From positions 310,001 to 374,000 of the forward strand of contig NZ_JABCSC020000003.1 of the NCBI RefSeq assembly GCF_012972705.2: 64,000 bases of DNA, given 5' to 3'. Every line of letters begins with the position of its first letter. The first letter of the stretch is position 1. Shown here piece after piece: positions 55,524 through 63,206 of this stretch. Both the position numbers and the translations under genes were made by a program. Source of the DNA: Uliginosibacterium aquaticum (GTDB lineage Bacteria > Pseudomonadota > Gammaproteobacteria > Burkholderiales > Rhodocyclaceae). Below the pieces are notes generated by a model. The model was not told the origin of the DNA and ran no database searches. It saw nothing but the letters and a program-made list of their open reading frames with translations.

Positions 55524-56588
55524 TTAGATGGAGGCGTCCGGCTGGGCTGAGCAGAAGGCGGAGAAGGCTTTCTCCAGCACGCTGCGGGGCAACTCGCGCA
55601 CGATGAAGACGAGACGGCTGCGCCGGTCTTCGTCCGGCCAGGCGGGCAGCTGGCTGTCTGGATAGCGCTCGTGCTGCACGGCATGGATGACCCGCGGAAG
55701 GTCTTCGCCCTCGACGGCCACGAGGCCCTTGATGCGCAGGATGTGTTCGCCAACGACCGACTGGAGGGTATCCAGGGCGCGGGCGAAGTCCCCCCAGGCG
55801 AAGGGCTCGCTGAAATGCAGCACATGGGTGCTGATGGCCTCGTCGTGCAGTGCTGCGGCCGGAGCGGTCTGACCGAACACGCCGTGGCGGGCATTCAGGC
55901 GCTGCTGCTCGCGGATGGCGGATTCATTCAGCCAGTGGGCAACGTCCGGCATCTTGCCTTCCGGCGCATACAGGCTCATGCCTTCGAGCAGGCCGGGAGG
56001 GAGTTTGCCGGGCTCGCTGTGCCACAGCTCGGCCGCAGGATTGAGCTCGCGGACGCGCTCCTCCGCTTCGGCGATGCCCAGGCTATCGGCCAGATCACAT
56101 TTGGTGAGCACCACGCGATCAGCCATCGCGACCTGCTTCACGGCTTCTGGATGCTGGCCCAGTTGCCAGTGCACATGGCGCACATCCACGGTGGTGATCA
56201 CGCCTTCGAGGCGGAAACGCTCGGCGAGGAAGAAATCCTTGAGGAGTGTATGGATCACCGGTGCCGGATCGGCGAGGCCGGTGGTTTCGATCACCACCCG
56301 GTCCAGCGCGCCGATTTCACGTCTCAGTCGGCGCATGAACAGATCACGCAGGCTGCGCGACAGATCGCCGCGTACGGTGCAGCACAGGCAGCCGGATTCG
56401 AGCAGGGTGATGTCTTCGGAGACCTGCTCGACCAGCAGGTGATCCAGCCCCACCGCGCCGACCTCGTTGATCAGCACCGCCGCGCCGGCCATCTCCGGTG
56501 CCCGCAGCAGGGTGTTGAGCAGGGATGTCTTGCCGCTTCCCAGAAAGCCGGTCAGCAGAACGACCGGGATGCGTTTGTCAGTGACCAT
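55524..56588 (-). CDS. COG0523 G3E-family GTPase, putative zinc metallochaperone (ZigA/YeiR-like)
   Basis: A 354-residue GTPase. Its P-loop is GFLGSGKT (14-21), the metal-binding motif GCLCC (C67, C69, C70), the Walker B-like ETTGLADP and the guanine motif TKCDLAD. The C-terminal CobW_C domain is near 260-345. Such proteins deliver zinc to client enzymes when zinc is scarce. It shares an operon with zur and a ZIP transporter, overlapping the latter by 11 bases; that context favours the zinc class over the cobalamin or nitrile hydratase classes. Confidence 0.86.
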   Translation of the reverse strand: MVTDKRIPVVLLTGFLGSGKTSLLNTLLRAPEMAGAAVLINEVGAVGLDHLLVEQVSEDITLLESGCLCCTVRGDLSRSLRDLFMRRLRREIGALDRVVIETTGLADPAPVIHTLLKDFFLAERFRLEGVITTVDVRHVHWQLGQHPEAVKQVAMADRVVLTKCDLADSLGIAEAEERVRELNPAAELWHSEPGKLPPGLLEGMSLYAPEGKMPDVAHWLNESAIREQQRLNARHGVFGQTAPAAALHDEAISTHVLHFSEPFAWGDFARALDTLQSVVGEHILRIKGLVAVEGEDLPRVIHAVQHERYPDSQLPAWPDEDRRSRLVFIVRELPRSVLEKAFSAFCSAQPDASI

Positions 56589-57360
56589 GGCCCAGCGAAC
56601 CGAGGGCAATCACGGCGATGCCGGCGAGCAGGGCCACGGTCTGCCAGATCGAGGTGTGGCGGTGCGGTTCATGGCGCAGCATCGGCAACAGATCGGAGAT
56701 CGCGATGTAAAGGAAGCTGGCAGCGGCGACGGTGAGGATGTAGGGCAGCAGGCCTTCCATGCCGGAGAGCGCGAAGTAGCCGAGCAGGCCACCGGCAATC
56801 GAGGCGAGGCTGGAGACGCCGTTCCACAGCAGGGCGCGCCGGGTGCTCATGCCGGCGGCGCGCAGGATGGCAAAGTCACCGGCTTCCTGTGGCACTTCGT
56901 GAGCGATCACGGCGAAGGCGGTGCTCCAGCCGAGCACCGGGTCGGTCAGGAAGGCCGCCGCGAGCAGTACGCCGTCGACCAGATTGTGAAAGCCATCGCC
57001 GATCAGCACCGAAACCACGGTGTGGCTACCCACTGCGTGATGATGGTGGCCGTGGTTGGGGCAGTGGTGGTCATGACCTTCTTCGTCCACATGCGCATGG
57101 CGCCACAGGGCAATGCGTTCGAGCCCGTAGAAGCCCAGCAGGCCAGCGAGCAGGGTGACGAACAGGGCGTGTGCTTCGACACCGGACTCGAAAGCCTCCG
57201 GCAACACGTCAAGCAGCGCCACGGCCAGCAGCACGCCGGTGGCAAAGCCAACCAGGCGCGGCAGCCAGCGTTGCGGGAAGCCGGCGATCAGCAGACCGGC
57301 CGCGATGACGCTGAGGAGGCCACCGGCAAGGGTGGCGGCAAGGATGGAGAGCAGGGTCAT
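56578..57360 (-). CDS. ZIP-family zinc transporter
   Basis: A 260-residue protein with about eight helices and a His-rich cytoplasmic loop (about residues 88-114, with HDHHCPNHGHHHH). Metal-site motifs are HNLVDG (125-130) and HEVPQEAGDF (154-163), as in ZIP family members. It imports zinc or related divalent ions. Its start overlaps the zur stop (ATGA). The position behind Zur suggests induction by zinc limitation. Confidence 0.87.
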   Translation of the reverse strand: MTLLSILAATLAGGLLSVIAAGLLIAGFPQRWLPRLVGFATGVLLAVALLDVLPEAFESGVEAHALFVTLLAGLLGFYGLERIALWRHAHVDEEGHDHHCPNHGHHHHAVGSHTVVSVLIGDGFHNLVDGVLLAAAFLTDPVLGWSTAFAVIAHEVPQEAGDFAILRAAGMSTRRALLWNGVSSLASIAGGLLGYFALSGMEGLLPYILTVAAASFLYIAISDLLPMLRHEPHRHTSIWQTVALLAGIAVIALGSLGHGH

Positions 57361-57797
57361 GTGGATTCTTTTTCGTCACAGCGGGCACATTGCCCGGTGA
57401 TGCAGTACTCGACGGCACGGCCGGCAAAACCGGCGGGCAGGGTCGGCTGTGGGGCGGGGATGTCAGCCAGGCAGAAAACCTTGCCGCAGCAGTCGCAGCG
57501 AAAGTGGGCGTGCTCGCCGTGGGCGGCGGCATCCGGCGCGGCCAGACTGAAGCGGAAGACCCGCTCGACATCGGTGATGCGATGGGCGAGGCCGGCTTCC
57601 ACCGCCCAGTCGAGCACACGGTAGAGCGTGACGCGATCGAAGCCGGCGCCCAGCGCTTCTTCGATCTCGCGGTGACTCAGGGCGCGCTCGGCTGCTTCGA
57701 GCAGTTTCAGGACGGCGATGCGCGCCGGCGTCGCACGCGCACCGAGGGCGTGGATGCGCTCGATCTGGCTGGAATTGGCGGTGACTTGGGCAGGCAT
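57357..57797 (-). CDS. zur: Fur-family regulator, probable Zur
   Basis: A 146-residue protein with an N-terminal winged helix (ATPARIAVLKLLEAAERALSHREIEEALGAGFDRVTLYRVLDWAVEAGL) and C-terminal metal sites: HFRCDCCGKVFC and CITGQCARCDE, two CxxC-type pairs. The operon with a ZIP transporter and a COG0523 GTPase identifies zinc as the likely signal. The ATG at 57797 was chosen; the M twelve codons upstream lies in the operator region. Confidence 0.84.
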   Translation of the reverse strand: MPAQVTANSSQIERIHALGARATPARIAVLKLLEAAERALSHREIEEALGAGFDRVTLYRVLDWAVEAGLAHRITDVERVFRFSLAAPDAAAHGEHAHFRCDCCGKVFCLADIPAPQPTLPAGFAGRAVEYCITGQCARCDEKEST

Positions 57798-57826
57798 GGG
57801 GCGGATTGGAACATGTGTGCCGGTCA

Positions 57827-57845
57827 GATGCAACCCCGTTGCATC
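57827..57845. promoter_or_regulatory. Candidate Zur operator
   Basis: GATGCAAC-CCC-GTTGCATC is a perfect eight-base inverted repeat, 30 bases before zur. Its last two bases overlap the stop codon of the LysR gene. Position and symmetry fit autoregulation of the zur-zip-COG0523 operon; the binding protein is inferred. Confidence 0.6.
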
Positions 57846-58737
57846 AGTCGACGCGAGCCGGAAGCAAGCCGTTCATGAACCCCTGTACGCGTGGTGATGC
57901 CTCTTCCGCCCGGGTCGCCAGGGCCATGCACACTTCCGCACCGGGGTCGGCCAGCGGAATGAAGCGCACCCCCTCCACGCGGATCAGGGCCAGCGGTTCG
58001 GCCAGTACTGCCACCCCTATACCGGCTGCAACGAGGCCGATCTGGGTCTGCGCTTCACGCGCTTCCTGGGTGATGTGCGGCTCGAAGCCCGCGTTGCGGC
58101 AGAGTGCCTGCAGGTAGTCAACCAGACTGGCACCGGCACCAGCCGGGTAGCCGATGAAGGCCTCGTTGCGGCAATCGGCGAGATGGATCCGTGGCTGCGA
58201 GGCGAGCGGATGATCGTCCGGCAGGATCAGGCACAGGCGGTCGCGGCGCAGCAGTTGCAGACGCAGGCCGGCCGGTGCGGCAGGTTCGTTGTAGCGTACG
58301 AAGCCCACATCCAGCTCACCCGCGATCAGGGCGGCGAACTGGGCGTGGGTATACATTTCGGAGAGGCGCAGGCTCACGCCCGGGTAGCGTTGGCGATAGG
58401 TCTTCAGGGCACTGCGCAGCTCCGGGATCAGCAGGCCGCTGGAGGTGAAGGCAATGCGCAATTCACCGCTTTCGCCGCGTGCGATGCGCTGCAATTCGGC
58501 CGCCACGTCCGTGCTGGCGGCGAGGATGGTGCGCGCCCGCTCGAGCAGATGCCGACCAGCCTCGGTCAGTTGCACGCTGCGCCGGGTGCGATGAAACAGG
58601 CTCACGCCCAGCTCGGCCTCGAGTGCCTGGATCTGCTGCGACAGAGGCGGCTGGCCAATGTGCAGGCGGGCCGCGGCCCGCGTGAAATGCAACTCCTCGG
58701 CAACGGCCACGAAGTAGCGCAGGTGGCGCAGCTCCAT
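57844..58737 (-). CDS. LysR-family regulator, BenM/CatR-like
   Basis: A 297-residue protein with MELRHLRYFVAVAEELHFTRAAARLHIGQPPLSQQIQALE, the N-terminus typical of the BenM/CatM/CbbR-like branch that governs aromatic-acid use. The effector domain is complete. It is divergent from the shikimate dehydrogenase homologue with 100 bp between, so that gene is its likely target. An aromatic or alicyclic acid as inducer is a reasonable guess. Confidence 0.9.
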   Translation of the reverse strand: MELRHLRYFVAVAEELHFTRAAARLHIGQPPLSQQIQALEAELGVSLFHRTRRSVQLTEAGRHLLERARTILAASTDVAAELQRIARGESGELRIAFTSSGLLIPELRSALKTYRQRYPGVSLRLSEMYTHAQFAALIAGELDVGFVRYNEPAAPAGLRLQLLRRDRLCLILPDDHPLASQPRIHLADCRNEAFIGYPAGAGASLVDYLQALCRNAGFEPHITQEAREAQTQIGLVAAGIGVAVLAEPLALIRVEGVRFIPLADPGAEVCMALATRAEEASPRVQGFMNGLLPARVD

Positions 58738-58756
58738 TCATATCTCCAGGCGATCA

Positions 58757-58770
58757 ATTCATCCTGAAAT
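58757..58770. promoter_or_regulatory. Possible LysR site between regulator and aroE-like gene
   Basis: TTCA-TCC-TGAA at 58758-58768 is a small perfect inverted repeat flanked by A and A, in the AT-rich centre of the 100-bp divergent gap. Short, so weak evidence. Confidence 0.3.
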
Positions 58771-58837
58771 ATATATTGGACAGCTGGTTAGCCCAAACCT
58801 AAGATCCGCCATCCCCGAACATTGCAGGAGTCGCTCC

Positions 58838-59662
58838 ATGACTGATCGCTACGCCATCATCGGCAACCCCATCGCCCAGGCCAAGTCGCCGGCCCTGCAG
58901 ACCGCCTTTGCACAGCAGTGCGGGCAGGACATGGCGTACGGCGCGATTCTGGGTGAGCTGGATGGCTTCGTGGCTGGCGTGCGCGAATTCCAGAAGAGCG
59001 GCGGCAAAGGTATGAACATCACCATGCCCTTCAAGCTCGAAGCCTTCGAACTGGCTGATGAACTGACCCCGCGTGGCCGCGCGGCCGGCGCCATCAACAT
59101 GTTCACGCTGCGGGACGACGGCACGATCCTCGGCGACAACACCGACGGCTTCGGCATCATGCGCGACATCACCCACAATCTTGGCCGCGCGCTCAAGGGT
59201 GCCCGGGTGTTGTTGCTGGGTGCTGGCGGCGCGGTGCGCGGCACCCTGCTGCCGCTGTTTGACGAACAACCGGCTGAGATCTTCATCGCCAACCGCACCG
59301 CCAGCAAGGCCGTCGAACTGGCCGCCGAGTTTGGCGGTGAGGCCGGCAGCATCAAGCTCGCAGGGGGTGGGTTTGCCGATATCAGTGGCCGCTTCGATGT
59401 GATCATCAACGGCTCGGCATCCTCCATGACCAATGACGTGCCGCCCCTGCCGGTCGGGGTGTGGGACAAGGAGTCGCTCGCCTACGACATGGCCTACAAG
59501 AAAGAGCCGACCGCTTTCGTGCTCGCCGCGCGGGCTGCCGGCGTGGGGCAGACGGCCGATGGCCTGGGCATGGTGGTGGAGCAGGGCGCCGAGTGCTTCT
59601 TCTTGTGGCGCGGCCAGCGCCCGGATACCGCGCCCGTGATCGCGGCCTTGCGGAACGCCTGA
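58838..59662 (+). CDS. Shikimate dehydrogenase family protein, altered substrate motif
   Basis: A 274-residue AroE-fold protein. The catalytic lysine K66 (NITMPFK) and aspartate D103 (DNTDGFG) and the cofactor motif GAGGAVRG are present. The N-terminal substrate motif, normally HSKSP, reads QAKSP, so the first of the two shikimate-binding serines is alanine. A divergent LysR gene and a downstream permease suggest an inducible catabolic shikimate- or quinate-type dehydrogenase rather than the biosynthetic AroE. Confidence 0.82.
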   Translation: MTDRYAIIGNPIAQAKSPALQTAFAQQCGQDMAYGAILGELDGFVAGVREFQKSGGKGMNITMPFKLEAFELADELTPRGRAAGAINMFTLRDDGTILGDNTDGFGIMRDITHNLGRALKGARVLLLGAGGAVRGTLLPLFDEQPAEIFIANRTASKAVELAAEFGGEAGSIKLAGGGFADISGRFDVIINGSASSMTNDVPPLPVGVWDKESLAYDMAYKKEPTAFVLAARAAGVGQTADGLGMVVEQGAECFFLWRGQRPDTAPVIAALRNA

Positions 59663-59668
59663 TGTTTG

Positions 59669-59724
59669 TAGGTGCGGCTTCAGCCGCACGCCACCTGTGA
59701 ATGGCGGACTGAAGTTCGCCCTAC
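59669..59724. repeat. Interspersed two-hairpin repeat, copy B
   Basis: TAGGTGCGGCTTCAGCCGCA begins the unit with arms TGCGGC/GCCGCA around TTCA. A spacer and GGCGGACTGAAGTTCGCC then lead to CTAC. It matches copy A at 38839 in order and spacing. It starts seven bases after the aroE-like stop and may terminate its transcript. Confidence 0.62.
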
Positions 59725-59754
59725 ACCACCACCCCACTCCCCACTTCCCGCACA

Positions 59755-60525
59755 GTGACCTACGAACTCCTGATCCTGCTGCCCATTTCCTTCATCACCG
59801 GGGCCATCAATGCGGCCATCGGTGGCGGTGGCCTGATCGGGATTCCCGCTTTCTACAGCGTGCTGACGAGCTTCTCACCGGCCCAGATCATGGGCGTGGA
59901 CAAGTTCTCCTCGGTGATGGGCCATGCCATGTCGATCCGCCAGTACGCGGCGAAGATGGACCTGCCCTGGCGCCTGATGCTGCCCACCGTGATCACCGCC
60001 TTTGCCGGCTCCTATCTCGGTGTGCGCATGCTGGACCTGATGCCCAGTCAGTGGATGCGGCCGGTGATCATCGTGGTGCTGGCCATCATGCTGGTCTACA
60101 CCTGGTTCCGGCCACAGCTGGGCCATCTGGATACCAGCCGCACCCCGACCCGCGCCGACCTGATCAAAGGGGCCGCACTGGGCCTGGCGCTGGGCTTCTA
60201 CGATGGCTTCATCGGCCCTGGCACTGGCAGCTTCCTGTTGTTCCTGTTCGTGCGCTTCTTCCACTTCGACTTCCTGCGCGCCACGGCTTGCGCCAAGGTC
60301 GTGAACTTCGGCACCAATGCCGCCACCCTGGTGTTCCTGGTGCCGGCGGGCATGGTGGCCTATGAGCTGGCCGTGCCGCTGGGAGTGGCCGCGATCTGCG
60401 GTTCGGTAGTCGGTTCGCGCCTGGCCATGCGCGGCGGGAATCAATGGATCAGGCGCTTGTTTCTGATCCTGGCGGTGAGCCTCCTGGCCAAGCTGGCCTG
60501 GGAGACCTTGCGCGGGTGGCTGTAA
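59755..60525 (+). CDS. TauE/SafE-family (DUF81) membrane permease
   Basis: A 256-residue protein with about eight helices and the paired family motifs GAINAAIGGGGLIGIPAF near the N-terminus and GFYDGFIGPGTGSFLLF in the second half. The family exports or imports sulphonates, sulphite and other organic anions. It starts with GTG at 59755, 92 bp after the aroE-like gene on the same strand. A link to that gene's substrate is possible but the repeat between them may stop transcription. Confidence 0.82.
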   Translation: MTYELLILLPISFITGAINAAIGGGGLIGIPAFYSVLTSFSPAQIMGVDKFSSVMGHAMSIRQYAAKMDLPWRLMLPTVITAFAGSYLGVRMLDLMPSQWMRPVIIVVLAIMLVYTWFRPQLGHLDTSRTPTRADLIKGAALGLALGFYDGFIGPGTGSFLLFLFVRFFHFDFLRATACAKVVNFGTNAATLVFLVPAGMVAYELAVPLGVAAICGSVVGSRLAMRGGNQWIRRLFLILAVSLLAKLAWETLRGWL

Positions 60526-60601
60526 GGCAAGACTTGCTTTGCAGCTAAAACGCGCAGGACGTTCCCGCGCTACCGAAAACGCTGCCGCTTGATGCGGTAT
60601 T

Positions 60602-61942
60602 TCAGCGCAACCAGCCCTTCTTGTTGAAGTACCAGAAGGGGACGAGCACCGAGAACAGCATCAGGAGCAGGGCGAAGGCGTAGCCGTGGCTCCACTCCAG
60701 CTCGGGCATGTACTTGAAGTTCATGCCGTAGAGACTGGCGATCAGGGTCGGCGGCAGCATGGCGACGCTGGCCACCGAGAAGATCTTGATGATCTTGTTC
60801 TGGTTGATGTTGATGAAGCCGACGGTGGCATCCATCAGGAAGTTGATCTTGTCGAACAGGAAGGCGGTGTGGCCATCCAGCGACTCGATGTCGCGCAGGA
60901 TCTGGCGTGCATCTTCCTGCTGATCCTTGGACAGGAACTTGCCGCGGATCAGGAAGGACAGGGCCCGGCGCGTGTCCATCACGTTGCGCCGGATGCGCCC
61001 GTTCAGGTCCTCTTCGGCGGCAATCGCGGCGAGGATCTTGGCGGCCTGGGTGTCGGTCATCTCGGTGCTGAGCACCTGCTTGCCGACGGCCTCGAGCGAG
61101 GCATACACATCTTCGAGGGTATCGGCGGAGTACTCCACATCGGCGGCGTAGAGGTCGAGCAGCACGTCCTTGCCGTCGGACACATAGCCCGGCTGGATGC
61201 GCGCACGCAGGCGCTGCAGACGGAACACCGGCAGCTCTTCGTTGCGGATCGAGAACAGGATGCCGTGATGGAGCACGAAGGCCACCGCCACGTTGCGCGA
61301 CTCATCCGCCTTGTCGAGCAGGAAGTCCGAGTGCAGATGGATCTGCTCGCTCTCATCCTCGATGTAGAAGCGCGCCGATTCTTCAAGGTCGGTGAGGTCT
61401 TCCGGGTCCGGCAGGGAGAGGCCGAACACCTGCTTCACCCACTCCAGCTCTTCCTTGTCCGGCGCGATCAGGTCCACCCAGATCGGTTTGGCGGCGGCCA
61501 GTGCGGCGCGCGTCTCGATGTTGATCTGACGCAGGCGTCCGTTGTGCAGCTCGAAGGCGTTGAGCATCAGCGGCTTGCGCTCGGGCTGCTCGGGTTCCGA
61601 GGTGAGGGTGTCGCGGAAATCGTCCGACGAGAGTTCGTCGAGAATTTCTTCCCCGCGCGCGGCCTTGACCAGCTCCCACACCACCACGCTCTCGTTGTGC
61701 GGCAGGGCTTCGAGGATGCGGGCGATCTCGGCGGCGTCGAGGGTATCGAGTTTCTTCTGCAGCTCGACCAGATTCTGGCGGTGCACGAGGCCGTCCACCA
61801 GGTCGTGGCGGGGCATCTCCTGGCGCCTGACCAGGTCCTCAACCAGGCGATGACGGCCGAGCAGGCCCTGCACTTCCAGCAAGTGTTGCTGGAAGAGCTC
61901 GTTCTCATCGACTTCGGGCTGGAGGTCTTCGTTTTCGGTCAT
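60602..61942 (-). CDS. CorA magnesium transporter with MgtE_N-like extension
   Basis: A 446-residue protein. Residues 40-110 resemble the MgtE N-terminal helical domain (LVHRQNLVELQKKLDTLDAAEIARILEALPHNESVVVWELVKAARGEEILDEL). Residues 130-380 are the CorA cytoplasmic funnel, and the C-terminus has two membrane helices with YGMNFKYMPELEW (the GMN pore motif) and a basic end KKGWLR. E. coli CorA is 316 residues. It should conduct Mg2+ into the cell; the extra domain may add regulation. Its 5-prime leader is an unusually structured 267-nt segment that would bury the start site. Confidence 0.87.
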   Translation of the reverse strand: MTENEDLQPEVDENELFQQHLLEVQGLLGRHRLVEDLVRRQEMPRHDLVDGLVHRQNLVELQKKLDTLDAAEIARILEALPHNESVVVWELVKAARGEEILDELSSDDFRDTLTSEPEQPERKPLMLNAFELHNGRLRQINIETRAALAAAKPIWVDLIAPDKEELEWVKQVFGLSLPDPEDLTDLEESARFYIEDESEQIHLHSDFLLDKADESRNVAVAFVLHHGILFSIRNEELPVFRLQRLRARIQPGYVSDGKDVLLDLYAADVEYSADTLEDVYASLEAVGKQVLSTEMTDTQAAKILAAIAAEEDLNGRIRRNVMDTRRALSFLIRGKFLSKDQQEDARQILRDIESLDGHTAFLFDKINFLMDATVGFININQNKIIKIFSVASVAMLPPTLIASLYGMNFKYMPELEWSHGYAFALLLMLFSVLVPFWYFNKKGWLR

Positions 61943-62209
61943 AGGGTCTGCTCTCGGTAGTCAGACGGATCACGTTGCCACATCTGGCCTGCGGGACAAG
62001 GCATGGGACGCAGTGCGGGGTGGCGCCCCGCACAAGGAGCATAACGCAGTAGCGCAGGCCAGATGTGGCAACCCGCAGGGCTCGTTTGATTCCGGCGCAT
62101 CACTACGTTGCCCTTCCTTGCAAGGGGGCCACCCTTGCTGCGTCAGGGCGCCTTGTGCTGCATCCCGAATCAGACGAGCGTGACCGCCTGACTACCGAGA
62201 GCAGACCCT
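61943..62209 (-). promoter_or_regulatory. Highly structured corA leader: candidate cis-regulatory RNA
   Basis: Read on the minus strand toward the corA ATG, three long helices form a junction. P1: 62189-62209 pairs perfectly over 21 bp with 61943-61963, the bases touching the ATG, with five more pairs (62179-62183 with 61970-61974). P2: 62164-62179 with 62080-62095, 14 of 16 pairs. P3: 62053-62072 with 61974-61993, 20 perfect pairs, capped by an eight-pair GC stem (62013-62020 with 62026-62033). P1 hides the only purine-rich ribosome-binding candidate (GAGAG). It matches no riboswitch I know; an inserted repeat element is the alternative. Confidence 0.6.
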
Positions 62210-62287
62210 TGGCCCCGTTGGAAAGGCGGAATTCTACGCGTGAATGTCGCGATGCAGCAGTTTCCTGGCGGCCTTTGCCAAGGCTGC

Positions 62288-62992
62288 TCAGGGCACTTCG
62301 GAGCCCGCCATGCGTGCTTGCACGCGCGCTGCGTGGGCGGCCAGGCGTGGCGAGTAGTTCCGCTCGTATTTGCGCGGGTTGGGCAGCATTACGGCGAGGC
62401 GGGCGGCCTGGGCCGGCGCGAGCTGGCCCGCACCGGTGCCGAAGTAGCGGCGCGCAGCCGCTTCTGCGCCGAAGATGCCATTGCCCCATTCCACCGAGTT
62501 CAGATAGACCTCGAGGATCCGGCGCTTGTCCCACAAGGCCTCGATCATTAGGGTGGCCGGCACTTCCAGCGCCTTGCGCGAATATTTCTCGAAGCGCGTG
62601 CTGCCGGACCACAGGAACAGGTTCTTGGCCAGCTGCTGGCTGATGGTGGAGCCCCCCGCCACCACCCGGCCCTTCTTGTCATTCTTTTCCAGTGCTTTCT
62701 GGATGCCTTCCAGATCGAAGCCGTCGTGATCCACAAAGGTGTCGTCTTCGGCAGCCACCACGGCACGTTTCAGATGGATCGAAATCTTTCCGTAGGGCAC
62801 CCACTGGTGTTTGAGGCGGGCCGCGGGATCCTTTTCCTGCAGCTCGGCCAGGCGGATCTGCATGAAGCTGGTGGTGCCCGGGTCCATCCACTTCCACCAC
62901 AGTACCCAGCCCAGCAACCACAGGTGCCAGGCCACGAGGAGGAGGAGGGCTGCCAGCAAGAGGCGGCGCACCCACAGGAGGAGAAGTTTCAT
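62288..62992 (-). CDS. mtgA: Monofunctional biosynthetic peptidoglycan transglycosylase
   Basis: A 234-residue GT51 enzyme with one N-terminal membrane helix (about 8-32). The catalytic motif EDDTFVDHDGFDLEGIQ holds the first glutamate, followed by GGSTISQQLAKNLFL, KALEVPATLMIEALWDKRRILEVYLNSVEWGNGIFGAEAAARRYF with the second. It polymerises lipid II into glycan strands at the inner membrane. ATG 62992 with AGGAGGAG upstream is correct; the longer frame is read-through. Confidence 0.93.
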   Translation of the reverse strand: MKLLLLWVRRLLLAALLLLVAWHLWLLGWVLWWKWMDPGTTSFMQIRLAELQEKDPAARLKHQWVPYGKISIHLKRAVVAAEDDTFVDHDGFDLEGIQKALEKNDKKGRVVAGGSTISQQLAKNLFLWSGSTRFEKYSRKALEVPATLMIEALWDKRRILEVYLNSVEWGNGIFGAEAAARRYFGTGAGQLAPAQAARLAVMLPNPRKYERNYSPRLAAHAARVQARMAGSEVP

Positions 62993-63206
62993 AAGGGCCC
63001 GAACAGCGGAAGGCAAGCAGAGGAAAAGCGGCGCCAAGCATTGCAGAGCGGGCGCCTTGAGGCAAGCATCGGGGCGCTTGCGCGGCCCTCGCGCTCTACC
63101 CGGGTCAGGTCAACAACTCGCTTGGGAGTCCCTGTATCCTTCGGGGTTTCCCTTAGTGGTAGCGCTGTTCCGGCTGCCGCCTCTCAACGCCAGGCCCTTA
63201 CCGACC

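Noticed and set aside
62097-62163. Known riboswitch or housekeeping RNA (M-box, RNase P, 6S, SRP) within the corA leader
   Set aside because: None of the sequence signatures of these RNAs that I know appear; the leader is therefore reported as unassigned.
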